Under the pieces are notes generated by a model, which did no database searches, was not told where the DNA came from, and was given only the letters and a program-made list of their open reading frames with translations. This document shows positions 23,548-32,298 of a stretch of 64,000 nucleotides of DNA, piece by piece. Source of the DNA: Brachybacterium halotolerans. Its GTDB lineage: Bacteria > Actinomycetota > Actinomycetes > Actinomycetales > Dermabacteraceae. The translations under genes and the position numbers were made by a program. The first letter of the stretch is position 1. Every line of letters starts with the position of its first letter. The stretch covers positions 1 to 64,000 of the forward strand of contig NZ_JAEDAJ010000011.1 of assembly GCF_016623465.1 (NCBI RefSeq), written 5' to 3'.

Positions 23548-24360
23548 TCACTTGCCGGCCCCGGCGGTCATGCCTCCCACGAGGTACCGGCGGCCCAGGG
23601 CGTACAGGACGATGATCGGGATCGAGGAGAGGACCACGGCGGCCATCACCACGGGCACGTTGGTCGCGTACTCGCCCTGGAAGGACCACAGCGCGAGCGG
23701 CAGCGTGCGCTTGTCGGGGCTCTGGGTGAGGATCAGCGGGAACAGGAACCCGTTCCACGACATCAGCGCCTGGTACACGCCCACGGTGACCAGCGCGGGG
23801 CGGGTCATCGGGAAGGCGAGGCGCCACATCTTCTGCCACTCGCTGCAGCCGTCGATGTCCATCGCCTCGAACAGCTCCCCGGGGACGTCGCGCATCGAGT
23901 TGGAGATGATCAGGATGCTCAGCGGCAGGCCGAACGCGATTCCTGGGAGCATCAGCGCGCCCAGCGAGTCGTACATGTGCAGGCGGATGATCAGCAGGTA
24001 GATGGGCACGATGGTCGCCTGCACGGGGATCGCGAGGCCCAGCAGGAACACGCTGCGCAGGGGGCGGGAGAAGCGGCCGGTGGCGCGGACGATCGAGTAC
24101 GAGGCCATGAAGGCCATGAGCACGAGCGGGATCACCGTGCCGAGTGCGACGAGCACGCTGTTGGCCAGGTACATCCCGAAGTCGGCCTCGAGCACGGCGG
24201 TGAAGTTCTCGAACGCGAGCGCGGCCGAGGGCAGCACGGGGTTCGAGCCGAAGTACGTCGAGATCGACTTCAGGCTCGTGATCCCCACGAAGTAGATGGG
24301 CAGCAGCACGAGCAGCAGCCAGAGCCAGCCGAAGGCCCCTCCGATCCAGTTCCTGCGCAT
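23548..24360 (-). CDS. ABC sugar transporter permease, MalG type
   Basis: A 270-residue permease with about six membrane helices. The EAA loop is VPGELFEAMDIDGCSEWQK, and the end YLVGGMTAGAGK is the usual family terminus. It begins 3 bases after the stop of the upstream MalF-type permease. Third gene of the binding protein-permease-permease operon, and no ATPase gene follows. The associated sugar is unknown; the neighbouring Gfo/Idh-ThuA genes suggest a glycoside or anhydro-sugar. Confidence 0.92.
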   Translation of the reverse strand: MRRNWIGGAFGWLWLLLVLLPIYFVGITSLKSISTYFGSNPVLPSAALAFENFTAVLEADFGMYLANSVLVALGTVIPLVLMAFMASYSIVRATGRFSRPLRSVFLLGLAIPVQATIVPIYLLIIRLHMYDSLGALMLPGIAFGLPLSILIISNSMRDVPGELFEAMDIDGCSEWQKMWRLAFPMTRPALVTVGVYQALMSWNGFLFPLILTQSPDKRTLPLALWSFQGEYATNVPVVMAAVVLSSIPIIVLYALGRRYLVGGMTAGAGK

Positions 24361-24363
24361 GGC

Positions 24364-25425
24364 TCAGGCTCCTTCCGTCTGGCTGGCCGAGGCGTCCTTG
24401 CCGCCCAGGCGCTGCACGCCGAGCGCGAGGCCCAGGCCCAGGACCACGAGGATCACGGCCAGCGCGCTCGCGACCCCCATCTCGTTGCCGCGGAATCCGG
24501 TGAGGTACATGTCCAGCGGGAGGATCCGCGTGGACGATCCGGGCCCGCCCTGGGTGAGCACGAAGATGATGTCGAAGTAGGTCAGGGCGCCGACCACCAT
24601 CAGGGTCGAGCTCGTGATCAGCGTGTACTTGAGCTGCGGCAGGGTGATCGAGAAGAACTGGCGCACGCGGCCGGCGCCGTCGATCTGCGCCGCCTCGTAC
24701 ATCGTCTGCGGGATCTGCCGCACCGCGCCCTGGTAGATGAGCGTGTGGAAGGGGATGAACTGCCAGGCGATGATCACCAGCAGCACGATCCACACGAGGG
24801 TCGCATCGCCCAGCCAGTTCTGCTTGAGGAAGGGCATGTTGAGCCCGCTCGCGAGCCCGAAGTTCGGGTCCAGCAGGGACTTGAAGGTGATCGCGATGGC
24901 CGCTGAGGACAGCAGCAGCGGCAGGAAGTAGAGCACCGCGAGCACGTTGCGGTAGCGCTGGCGGCCGGCGAGGAACGTGCCCAGCAGGATGCTCAGCGGC
25001 GTCTGCAGCACCCAGGTCGCCATGATCATGAGCACCACCAGCGCGAGGCCGTGCCAGGTCGTGGAGCGGGTGAGCACCTCGCCCCAGCTGGTGAGCCCGG
25101 TGAACGTGATGGCGCCGATGCCGTTCCACGAGGTGAAGGACAGCACGAGCACGCCCACCAGCGGCAGCAGCGCGAAGATCGCGAAGAACCCCAGTGCGGG
25201 CAGGGCGAACAGCACGTGGGAGAGCTGCAGGCGCTCGCGCCCGGGTGCGCCGCGGGACGAGCGCTCGGCGCCCCGCGCGGGGCGGGGCTCCGCCGCGTCC
25301 CGGACGCGCTCGTCGGCATCGGCGCGCTCGCCGCTGTGGACGCTCTCGGCACGCTCGAGGCGCTCGCCGCTCTCCACGCGGTCGAGATGCTCGCCGCGGT
25401 CGAGGCGGGCCGACGGGCTGGTCAT
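24364..25425 (-). CDS. ABC sugar transporter permease, MalF type, with charged repetitive N-terminus
   Basis: A 353-residue permease. Residues 1-65 form an unusual charged, repetitive stretch (units like LDRGEHLDR, ESGERLERAES) likely to be a cytoplasmic coil. Six membrane helices follow, with the EAA loop IPQTMYEAAQIDGAGRVRQ near residue 260. The ATG at 25425 overlaps the region of the binding protein stop and has AAGGGGG upstream. It pairs with the MalG-type permease at 23548. Confidence 0.9.
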   Translation of the reverse strand: MTSPSARLDRGEHLDRVESGERLERAESVHSGERADADERVRDAAEPRPARGAERSSRGAPGRERLQLSHVLFALPALGFFAIFALLPLVGVLVLSFTSWNGIGAITFTGLTSWGEVLTRSTTWHGLALVVLMIMATWVLQTPLSILLGTFLAGRQRYRNVLAVLYFLPLLLSSAAIAITFKSLLDPNFGLASGLNMPFLKQNWLGDATLVWIVLLVIIAWQFIPFHTLIYQGAVRQIPQTMYEAAQIDGAGRVRQFFSITLPQLKYTLITSSTLMVVGALTYFDIIFVLTQGGPGSSTRILPLDMYLTGFRGNEMGVASALAVILVVLGLGLALGVQRLGGKDASASQTEGA

Positions 25426-25427
25426 GC

Positions 25428-26756
25428 TCAGGCCCCCTTGCCGCTGTTCATGTTCTCGGCGAACTGCTCGGGCTCGAGCTTGCCCAGGAACAACTGCTCG
25501 GTGTTCACCAGCAGCGTCTCGGCGTCGGTGGGCTGCAGCGCCTGGTCCCAGGACTGGGTGAAGGCAGGGGCGTCCTGGAGGGACTGGTAGACCCACTGGA
25601 GGTAGTCGGCGTCATCGCTCGCCTTCAGCGCGTCCTCCTGACCGGTGACGACGGGGGCGGACCCGGAGTCCACGAAGGCCGCGGCCACGTCGTCGGTCAT
25701 CATGCCCTCGAGGAAGAAGTCCTGGGCGACGGTCTTCTCGGCGTCGGAGGCGGCGGAGGAGAGCGACACGTAGTTGCAGGGGTTGCCCACGAGGTCGCCG
25801 AGCTCGCCCTTGCCGCCCTCGATGGTGGGGAAGGGGCCGTAGCCCAGGTGCCCGCCGGAGACGAAGTCGCCGCCGCTGGCCTTCATGCCGCCGAAGGTCC
25901 AGCCGCCGTGCAGCATGAGGGCGGCCTTGTCGGACCACAGCAGGGCCTGGTCCGTGTTGGAGTCGGCGGCCATGGACTCGAAGCCGTCGGCGAAGGCCTT
26001 GACCTTGAGCAGCTCCTTGACCTTGTCGCCCATCGCGACGACCGCGTCGTCGAGCCAGGCGTCCTTCTCCCCGGCGGCGATCCTCTCGAACACCTTCGGC
26101 CCGCCGATGCGGTCCAGCAGGTACTCGAGCCACATCATCGAGGTCCACCGCGACTGCCCGGCGAGGGAGATCGGGGCGACGCCGCCGGAGTGCGCCTTCT
26201 CGATGACGTCCAGGAGGTCGTCCCAGGTGGTGGGGGCCTTCGCGCCGATCTTCTCGAGGACGGTCTTGTTGTGGAACATGATGATCGGCTGGGTCGCGCC
26301 GATCGGGAGCGCATAGATCTTGTCGTCGACGGTCGCGGCGCCCCACACGGAGTCGATGAAGCGGTCCTTGAAGTCGGCGTTCTCCTCGAGCCACGAGGTG
26401 AGGTCGTCGACTTGCTTCTCCTCGGCGTAGGTGCGCAGGCCACCGCCGCCCCAGCCGTAGATGATCGTGGGCGCCTCGCCCGCGCCGATGGCGGTGCGGA
26501 TCTTCTGCTTGTAGGCGTCGTTCTGGAAGAACGTGAGGTCGATGGTGCCCTTGTCGAGCTTGTTGAAGACGTCGACCGAGTCCTTGTAGATGCCTTCGTT
26601 CGGCTGTCCCGAAAGCTGCCAGAAAGTTGCGGAGTCACCGCCGCCCGAGGAGCCGGATCCCCCGGGGCCCGAGGTGCCGCAGGCGGCGAGGGCGAGGGCG
26701 GAGGCGCCGGCGGCGGCGCCGAGCGCGGTGCGGCGCGAGATGAGGGGTGTGTGCAT
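25428..26756 (-). CDS. ABC sugar transporter solute-binding lipoprotein (CUT1)
   Basis: A 442-residue binding protein. SRRTALGAAAG with a hydrophobic stretch leads to the lipobox LAAC (Cys about residue 26), then a Gly/Ser linker before FWQLSGQPNEGI. The body has YALPIGATQPIIMFHNK and LMLHGGWTFGGMKA, typical for raffinose/cellobiose-type binding proteins. AGGAG precedes the ATG by 8 bases. A clean promoter lies about 90 bases upstream. It heads the operon with the two permeases, and the peptide and Gfo/Idh-ThuA genes follow on the same strand. Confidence 0.9.
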   Translation of the reverse strand: MHTPLISRRTALGAAAGASALALAACGTSGPGGSGSSGGGDSATFWQLSGQPNEGIYKDSVDVFNKLDKGTIDLTFFQNDAYKQKIRTAIGAGEAPTIIYGWGGGGLRTYAEEKQVDDLTSWLEENADFKDRFIDSVWGAATVDDKIYALPIGATQPIIMFHNKTVLEKIGAKAPTTWDDLLDVIEKAHSGGVAPISLAGQSRWTSMMWLEYLLDRIGGPKVFERIAAGEKDAWLDDAVVAMGDKVKELLKVKAFADGFESMAADSNTDQALLWSDKAALMLHGGWTFGGMKASGGDFVSGGHLGYGPFPTIEGGKGELGDLVGNPCNYVSLSSAASDAEKTVAQDFFLEGMMTDDVAAAFVDSGSAPVVTGQEDALKASDDADYLQWVYQSLQDAPAFTQSWDQALQPTDAETLLVNTEQLFLGKLEPEQFAENMNSGKGA

Positions 26757-26847
26757 GACCTGCTCCTGCTGTCGACGGTGACGAGAAGTGCGGTGGGAAG
26801 CGGGGCGCCGCGGGACCGATGGCCACCGTCGCGCGATAAGTGAGGCT

Positions 26848-26876
26848 AATTTACAAAGACCTGGCGCATCGGTCAA
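26848..26876 (-). promoter_or_regulatory. Promoter of the second CUT1 operon
   Basis: On the minus strand, TTGACC (26876-26871) and TAAATT (26853-26848) are separated by exactly 17 bases, close to the vegetative sigma consensus. The start point would be near 26841, giving a leader of about 85 bases. ATTTACAAAG, which overlaps the -10, shares an ATTT-NN-AAA pattern with the palindrome before the LacI gene at 27241, so that repressor may act here. Confidence 0.7.
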
Positions 26877-27175
26877 GGGTGGAATCCGGGTGTCCTGACC
26901 GATACCCCTGGCGGATGAAGACGCAGGTGATGGCTATGCCATCCTGCTGGGTGCGGGGTGAGCGGCGCACGTCGCCAGGGGGCGGCATCGCCCTGTGCTG
27001 TGCGCGGCGAGGGCTGTTGGCGGTCCGCTGCGGTGTGCTGCGGGGCGGGCGCTCCGGAGCGGGCTGGGGGCGTTGGGGCGTCCCCCGGACGATCGCCGCG
27101 GCGACGCCGCCGATCGTGGAGTGCGGTGCGTGGACGCGGGCTCGAAGCGGGTACGGTGTGCCCATCGCTGCGGGG

Positions 27176-27197
27176 TTGAAAGATTTCGAAAACATCG
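27176..27197. promoter_or_regulatory. Possible LacI operator before the 27241 regulator
   Basis: GATTTCGAAAACATCG holds the perfect palindrome TTTCGAAA in an otherwise very GC-rich gap, about 45-60 bases before the regulator start. A TACGGT -10-like element lies just upstream (27152-27157). The central CG is typical of LacI-family sites. The rest of the 26757-27240 gap, apart from the promoter at 26848, shows nothing else clear. Confidence 0.45.
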
Positions 27198-27240
27198 CCA
27201 CGCGGCGCTCCGTCGACAGGGCTGAGGAGGGGATCGCGGG

Positions 27241-28377
27241 ATGCGCGGTGTGCACGGGACGGAACCCGACGACGGCGAGCAGCGGGGCCGCGTCGTCCGC
27301 GAGGACCCAGCGGGCCGCGGCAGGACGGGCGCCCAGCGGAAGGTGACGCTCGCGGAGGTCGCGCGCGGCGCCGAGGTCTCGCTCGCCACGGCCTCGAAGG
27401 TCATGAACGCGCGCGCCGACGTGAGCACGGAGACCCGTGACCGCGTGGCGCGCATCGCCCACGAGCTGGGCTACACGCCGCGGATCCGCGCGGCCGGTCC
27501 CGGCCCGGTCGCGCTCATCCGCTTCCCGCGCCTGGACAGCCCCTACGTCATCGACATCCTCGCCGGAGCCGAGCACGCCGCCCGGCGCGCCGGGGCGCAG
27601 CTCCTCGTCGAGACCGGCGGGGGCGACATCGGCACGCACGAGCCGCTGACCCGAGAGCGGATGGAGGACGCCGCGCGCCGGGGGACCGCGGGGATCATCG
27701 CCGTCACCACTCCCGTCGGCCCCGAGCATGCGCGCTGGAGTCGCGAGCTCGACCTTCCGCTGATCGTCATCGACCCCATCTCGGTGCCGGACGCGGCCGT
27801 CGGCGCACCGGTGCCTGACCTGGTGACGATCGCGGCGACGAACTGGGAGGGAGCGGTCTCGGCCGTCCGGCACCTCGCCGCACTCGGGCACCGCCGGATC
27901 GCCACCCTGGCCGGCCCGGAGGAGTCGATCCCCGGCAGGCAGCGCCTGCAGGGATACCGCAGCGGGCTCGAGCAGCAGGGCATCGCCTTCGACCCCGCGC
28001 TCGTGCGGCACGGCCGCTTCGATGACGAGGACGGAGAGATCGGCGCCGCGCAGCTGCTGGACCTCGAGGACCCGCCCACGGCGATCTTCGCCGCCTCCGA
28101 CGGCCTCGGCGTCGGCGTGCTGCGCGAGGCGCGCCGACGCGGTCTCGACGTGCCCGGCGACCTCAGCGTGCTCGGGTTCGACGACACCATCGTGTGCCGC
28201 TGGACCTGGCCGCGGCTCACCACGATCCGCCAGCCTCTGTTCGCCATGGGACAGGTCGCCGTCGAGCGCCTGCTCGCGCTCGCCGGGGATCCCGAGCTGT
28301 TCGCCCATCCCTTCCAGCTCGAGACGCGCCTCGTGGAGCGGGAGTCGACGGGGCCGGCGCCGACGCGCGCCGGCTGA
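27241..28377 (+). CDS. LacI-family transcriptional regulator
   Basis: A 378-residue repressor with an extended Gly/Arg/Asp-rich N-terminus of about 33 residues before the helix-turn-helix (VTLAEVARGAEVSLATASKVMNARADVS). The periplasmic-binding-fold sensor follows (LIRFPRLDSPYVIDILAGAE; VLGFDDTIVCRWTWPRLTTI). It is divergent from the CUT1 operon headed by 26756 and is the likely regulator of it. A start closer to the helix-turn-helix is possible, since no strong ribosome site precedes the ATG. Confidence 0.87.
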   Translation: MRGVHGTEPDDGEQRGRVVREDPAGRGRTGAQRKVTLAEVARGAEVSLATASKVMNARADVSTETRDRVARIAHELGYTPRIRAAGPGPVALIRFPRLDSPYVIDILAGAEHAARRAGAQLLVETGGGDIGTHEPLTRERMEDAARRGTAGIIAVTTPVGPEHARWSRELDLPLIVIDPISVPDAAVGAPVPDLVTIAATNWEGAVSAVRHLAALGHRRIATLAGPEESIPGRQRLQGYRSGLEQQGIAFDPALVRHGRFDDEDGEIGAAQLLDLEDPPTAIFAASDGLGVGVLREARRRGLDVPGDLSVLGFDDTIVCRWTWPRLTTIRQPLFAMGQVAVERLLALAGDPELFAHPFQLETRLVERESTGPAPTRAG

Positions 28378-28428
28378 CCAGCAGGGGTGTCGGATCAGCA
28401 GGGATGTCGGATCAGCCGGGGCGTCGGA
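28376..28428. repeat. 17-bp tandem repeats between convergent genes
   Basis: Three units of the pattern GGATCAGCAGGGATGTC plus a partial fourth fill the whole space between the stop of the LacI gene and the stop of the ROK gene. The stop codon of each gene lies inside a unit (GACCAG, GATCAG). No hairpin is obvious. A short variable-number repeat at a convergent gene end. Confidence 0.7.
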
Positions 28429-29625
28429 TCAGGCCGCGCGGGCGATCCACTGGCCGGGAGCGGCGAAGACGGGTTCGAGCGCCCACCGTGCGGCACCGCG
28501 CAGAGCGAGATCGGCCGGGGCGTCCGAGCGCTCGATCGTGATGGGACCGGCCTCGGTCGCGAGCGCGTGCTCGGCGACGGTCTCGCTGATCACGGGCCCG
28601 ATCTCCTCGCCGATCGGCGCGAGATGGCCGGAGAGGACCACGGTCGAGAGGTCCAGGACGTTCAGCGCGTTGGCGACGGCGGTGCCGATGGCGCGGCCGA
28701 TCGTGCCGATCACCTCGCTCCGGCCGTCGGTCCGGCCGGTCCCGCTCGCGTGGGCGAGCGCGTCGACCAGCTCCTCCAGCGAGGACTCCGGACCGAGCCC
28801 GGCCCGCTCGCGCAGAGCATGCGCGGACACGTACGCCTCGAGGCAGCCGCGTCGCCCGCAGCGGCAGAGCGCCCCGCCCGGCTCGACGACCATGTGCCCG
28901 AACTCGCCGGCCCACCCGTGCTCGCCCTCCAGCACGCGCCCGCCCAGCACGACCGCCCCGCCCACGCCGGTGTGTCCGCGCAGGTAGACGAAGGACTGGC
29001 CGGGCCGCTGATCGAGCTCGGTGAGCACGGAGAGCCGGTTGTCGTTCTGCGCGAGCACGGTGAGGCCGGCGAGCTCGGGGCGCTCCCGCAGCCGGGCCAC
29101 GAACGGGACGTCACTCCAGCCGAGCCCGGGCGCGGAGAGCACGGACCCGTCGGCCGGATCGATCCGACCAGGCAGGGCCGCGCACACCCCGACCACGGGC
29201 AGCGGGGCCGGGGCATCGGCGCTCGCCGTCCCGCGCACCGCGGAGACGAGCCTCCCGCAGGCTTCGATGACCCGGGAGGGAGGGGCGGCCACGGCATCCA
29301 GCGTCTCGTCGGCCGCGGCGAGCACCTCTCCGGTGAGGTCGGTGGCCAGGCAGGAGACGCCGACGGCGGTGACCTCGAGGCCGATCGCGAGCAGGGTGCC
29401 GCTCGCGGGGCGCAGCGGGACCATCGGCCGTCCGGTGCCGTGGATCAGAGGGGCGTCCTCGGCCACGAGCCCCGCGCCGATGAGCTCCTCGACGAGCTTG
29501 GAGACCGTGGGCTTGGTGAGCCCCGTGCGGGCGGCGAGACCGGCGCGCGAGAGCGGCTCGGGCGCTGAGGAGAGGGTGCGCAGGCAGAGGGAGAGGTTGT
29601 GCTCCCGCAGATGGGTGGACTGCAC
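28429..29625 (-). CDS. xylR: ROK-family transcriptional repressor, probable XylR
   Basis: A 398-residue ROK repressor. The N-terminal winged helix (LSRAGLAARTGLTKPTVSKLVEELIGAG) is followed by the sugar-kinase-like fold with GHTGVGGAVVLGG, the GEHGWAGEFGHM block and the zinc motif CRCGRRGCLEAY. The GTG start has AGGAG 8 bases upstream. It is divergent from xylose isomerase, the standard context for XylR, and the TTAGT-N11-ACTAA site between them is the expected operator. Assignment to xylose is from context. Confidence 0.88.
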   Translation of the reverse strand: MQSTHLREHNLSLCLRTLSSAPEPLSRAGLAARTGLTKPTVSKLVEELIGAGLVAEDAPLIHGTGRPMVPLRPASGTLLAIGLEVTAVGVSCLATDLTGEVLAAADETLDAVAAPPSRVIEACGRLVSAVRGTASADAPAPLPVVGVCAALPGRIDPADGSVLSAPGLGWSDVPFVARLRERPELAGLTVLAQNDNRLSVLTELDQRPGQSFVYLRGHTGVGGAVVLGGRVLEGEHGWAGEFGHMVVEPGGALCRCGRRGCLEAYVSAHALRERAGLGPESSLEELVDALAHASGTGRTDGRSEVIGTIGRAIGTAVANALNVLDLSTVVLSGHLAPIGEEIGPVISETVAEHALATEAGPITIERSDAPADLALRGAARWALEPVFAAPGQWIARAA

Positions 29626-29791
29626 GGGGATGCTCCTCTCGTCGCGCGCCGCGCTGTGCTGTGCCGCGCTGCTCAGCGTCGCTCGTCTCCGCGGTGCTCT
29701 GCGTCGCTCGTCGCTGGGTGGCTGCCGTGGATCGTCGTCGGCCCGCTGAGCGTATCCGCTGGACGGGCAGGACCTCGTCCCGTCCGCCCAC

Positions 29792-29839
29792 TTGTGCCCG
29801 TGGGCAACGGCCCGTAGATTAGTTGTTGCATCTTACTAA
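29792..29839 (+). promoter_or_regulatory. xylA promoter and ROK repressor operator
   Basis: TTGTGC (29792-29797) and TAGATT (29815-29820) are spaced by 17 bases. The inverted repeat TTAGT-N11-ACTAA (29819-29839) starts in the -10 and covers the start point. This is a TTAGT/ACTAA operator of the kind bound by XylR-type ROK repressors. It lies 17 bases before the GAGGAG ribosome site of xylA. Confidence 0.7.
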
Positions 29840-29855
29840 ACAGAGGAGATCAACG

Positions 29856-31049
29856 ATGACCGCTCCCACCCCCACCCGCGAGGACCGCTTCTCCTTCGGC
29901 CTGTGGACCACCGGCTGGACCGCGAAGGACCAGTTCGGCGACCCGACGCGTCCGCCGCTCGAGCTCACCGCGCACATCCGCCGCCTCGCCGAGATCGGCG
30001 CCTGGGGCTTCACCTTCCACGACAACGACGTGGTGCCCTTCGGCGCGAGTGCCGAGGAGCGCTCGCGGATCATCGCGCAGCTGAAGAAGGTCACGGAGGA
30101 GACGGGCCTGGTGATCGAGATGATCACGACCGACACCTTCGCCCACCCGGTCTTCAAGGACGGCGCCTTCACCAGCAACGACCGCTCGGTGCGCCGGTAT
30201 GGCCTGCGCAAGGTCCTCACCAACGTCGATCTCGCCGCGGAGCTGGGCGCGAAGACCTTCGTCATGTGGGGCGGTCGCGAGGGCGCCGAGTACGACGGCT
30301 CGAAGGACCTGCTCGCCGCGCATCAGCGCTACGCCGAGGGCATCGACACCGTCGCCGGGTACATCAAGGACAAGGGGTACGACCTGCGCGTCGCCCTCGA
30401 GCCCAAGCCCAACGAGCCGCGCGGCAACATCTTCCTGCCCACCGTGGGCCACGCCCTCGCCTTCATCGAGCAGCTCGAGCACCGCGACATCATCGGCATC
30501 AACCCCGAGACCGGCCACGAGCAGATGGCGACGCTGAACTACACCCACGGCCTCGCCCAGGCGCTGTGGGCGGGCAAGCTCTTCCACATCGACCTCAACG
30601 GCCAGCACGGCCCGATGTACGACCAGGACCTCGTGTTCGGCCACGGCGACCTGATCAGCGCGTTCTTCACCGTGGACCTCCTCGAGAACGGGTTCCCCTC
30701 CAAGCCCGGAGCCTTCGACGGCGCCCGCCACTTCGATTACAAGCCCTCGCGCACCGAGCACGAGAAGGGCCAGTACGACGCGGCGGCCGCGAACATGGAG
30801 ATGTATCTGATGCTCAAGGAGCGCGCGCTCGCCTTCCGCGCCGATCCGGAGGTCCAGGAGGCCCTGGCCTACTCGGGCATCGAGGACCTCGGCAGGCCCA
30901 CCCTGGGCGCGGGAGAGTCCCTCGCGGACCTCCTCGCCGACCGCAGCGCCTTCGAGGACTTCGACGTCGACGCCGCGGGGGCGCGGAACTTCGGCTTCGT
31001 GCGCCTCCAGCAGCTGGCCATGCGGCACCTGCTGGGCTTCGCGGGGTGA
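29856..31049 (+). CDS. xylA: Xylose isomerase
   Basis: A 397-residue enzyme converting D-xylose to D-xylulose. Recognised by [12 protein letters not shown] (catalytic His), KMVTTNLF-like region replaced by [45 protein letters not shown] and [16 protein letters not shown] (metal ligands), the pattern of actinobacterial class I isomerases of about 390 residues. ATG 29856 follows GAGGAGATC; a TTG at 29823 is in frame but less likely. No xylulokinase or xylose transporter is adjacent, so those steps are encoded elsewhere or shared. Confidence 0.95.
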   Translation: MTAPTPTREDRFSFGLWTTGWTAKDQFGDPTRPPLELTAHIRRLAEIGAWGFTFHDNDVVPFGASAEERSRIIAQLKKVTEETGLVIEMITTDTFAHPVFKDGAFTSNDRSVRRYGLRKVLTNVDLAAELGAKTFVMWGGREGAEYDGSKDLLAAHQRYAEGIDTVAGYIKDKGYDLRVALEPKPNEPRGNIFLPTVGHALAFIEQLEHRDIIGINPETGHEQMATLNYTHGLAQALWAGKLFHIDLNGQHGPMYDQDLVFGHGDLISAFFTVDLLENGFPSKPGAFDGARHFDYKPSRTEHEKGQYDAAAANMEMYLMLKERALAFRADPEVQEALAYSGIEDLGRPTLGAGESLADLLADRSAFEDFDVDAAGARNFGFVRLQQLAMRHLLGFAG

Positions 31050-31273
31050 GTGGGGCGGCTCGCGGTTCATGGGGTGTCACCGGACTTCTGCGGCCGGGCG
31101 AGCTCGGCTGACCCGGGCGGCCGCGGGGGGGGGGGGGGGGGGGGGGGGGGGGGCGGGGGGGGGGGGCGCCCCCCCCCCCCCCGGGGGGGGGCCGGGTGGA
31201 GGGGGGCGGCACGGGGTTCGTGGGGTGTCACCGGCCTAGGGCGGCCGGGCGAGCTCGGCTGACCCGGGCGGCC
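31044..31273. repeat. Imperfect 80-bp direct duplication flanking a G/C tract
   Basis: The stretch 31051-31123 (with TGGGGTGTCACCGG and GCGGCCGGGCGAGCTCGGCT) recurs at 31203-31273, separated by a G/C-only tract at 31125-31200. The copies differ mainly by changes toward G or A/C at a few positions. This could be a real duplication or an assembly repeat caused by poor reads across the homopolymers. There is no gene in 31050-31372. Confidence 0.75.
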
Positions 31274-31333
31274 GATGTCGCTGGGTGAGGTCTCGACGCG
31301 TAGATGGGGTCGAGACCTCACCCAGCGACATCG
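31273..31333. repeat. Perfect 25-bp stem-loop between convergent genes
   Basis: The arm starting CGATGTCGCTGGGTGAGG and running to TCTCGAC (31273-31297) pairs without mismatch with 31309-31333 across an 11-base loop. It is unrelated in sequence to the 60-bp palindromes. It lies between the xylA stop and the stop of the facing hydrolase gene, so a bidirectional terminator is the simplest role. Confidence 0.85.
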
Positions 31334-31372
31334 AAGGGCGAACCCGAGGCGGTGCGGTCCCCCCGGCACCTG

Positions 31373-32239
31373 CTACGGCAGCACGACGTGCGCCTGCACC
31401 GGCAGGTGGTCGCTCGGGGACACCCCGCCGGGCCGGCGGGCGTCGATCGTCGCGTCGATCACGCGCACGCCCTCGCTGAGCAGGATCCAGTCGATGCGGA
31501 AGTCGGACTCCTCGACCTCGCCGAAGAACGGGAAGGTCGACAGCTGCGGGCTCAGGCGCTGCTCGGCCGCGACCCACGAGTCCTGCAGCCCGCCCCGCTC
31601 GACGAGGATCTCGTAGGCGGGGGAGTCGCCGGCGACGGAGTTGAAGTCACCCGTGGTGATCGTCGGCAGACCCCACAGCGCGAACTGGCGCAGACGGTCG
31701 GCGATCAGCTGCGCGCCCTTGGCCTTCGCCTGCGTGATGACGTGGTCCAGGTGCGTGTTGAGGTGCACGAGCTCGCGCCCGCTCTCGCGATCGCGCAGAC
31801 GCGCCCAGGTGGCACCGCGCGGACCCGTGTTCCCCCAGGTCGTCGAGCCGATCACGCGCGGAGTGTCCGAGAGCCAGAACTGGTCCCAGGCCACCAGCTC
31901 GAAGCGCTCGGTGCTGAAGAGGATCGGGTTGATGAGGCCCTGGCTGCCGCCCTTGACACCCATCGTGCCGACGGCCCGGTACGCCGGACCGAGCCCTTCC
32001 TCGATCGGACCGAAGGTGTGCGTCTGCATCTCCTGCAGGCCCAGCAGGTCCGGCGTCACCGCGGTCATGAGGTCGCGGATCGCGGGGGCGCGGTGCGCCC
32101 AGTGGGCGGGCTCGTCGGGCGTGGTGGAGTCCGTCTGGAAGAGCGCGTTGAAGCTCATGACGTGCACGGGGCGGGAGGCGTCGTGCTGCGCGGCGGGGTC
32201 TTCGTGTCGCTCGGCGGGGGTGTCCCGATGGGGAGTCAT
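31373..32239 (-). CDS. Endonuclease/exonuclease/phosphatase-family hydrolase
   Basis: A 288-residue protein of the EEP superfamily. All catalytic blocks are visible: VMSFNALF (Asn), LLGLQEMQ (Glu), LVHLNTHLDH (His/Asp), TTGDFNSVAGD (Asp/Asn) and PSDHLPVQAHV (terminal Asp-His). The similarity is to bacterial proteins that cleave phosphodiesters or phosphate esters of unknown identity. No signal peptide. GGAAGGATC precedes the ATG. It follows the ATP-grasp gene by 59 bases on the same strand and may be co-transcribed with it. Confidence 0.87.
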   Translation of the reverse strand: MTPHRDTPAERHEDPAAQHDASRPVHVMSFNALFQTDSTTPDEPAHWAHRAPAIRDLMTAVTPDLLGLQEMQTHTFGPIEEGLGPAYRAVGTMGVKGGSQGLINPILFSTERFELVAWDQFWLSDTPRVIGSTTWGNTGPRGATWARLRDRESGRELVHLNTHLDHVITQAKAKGAQLIADRLRQFALWGLPTITTGDFNSVAGDSPAYEILVERGGLQDSWVAAEQRLSPQLSTFPFFGEVEESDFRIDWILLSEGVRVIDATIDARRPGGVSPSDHLPVQAHVVLP

Positions 32240-32298
32240 CTGCGGGATCCTTCCTGGTGGCATAGAAGGCCTGGGTTCCGCGCCGACCCGGCGGCGGC

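Noticed and set aside
28376-28428. Tandem repeats at 28376 and 4736 as CRISPR
   Set aside because: Units are contiguous with no spacers, too short or too few, and no cas genes are present.
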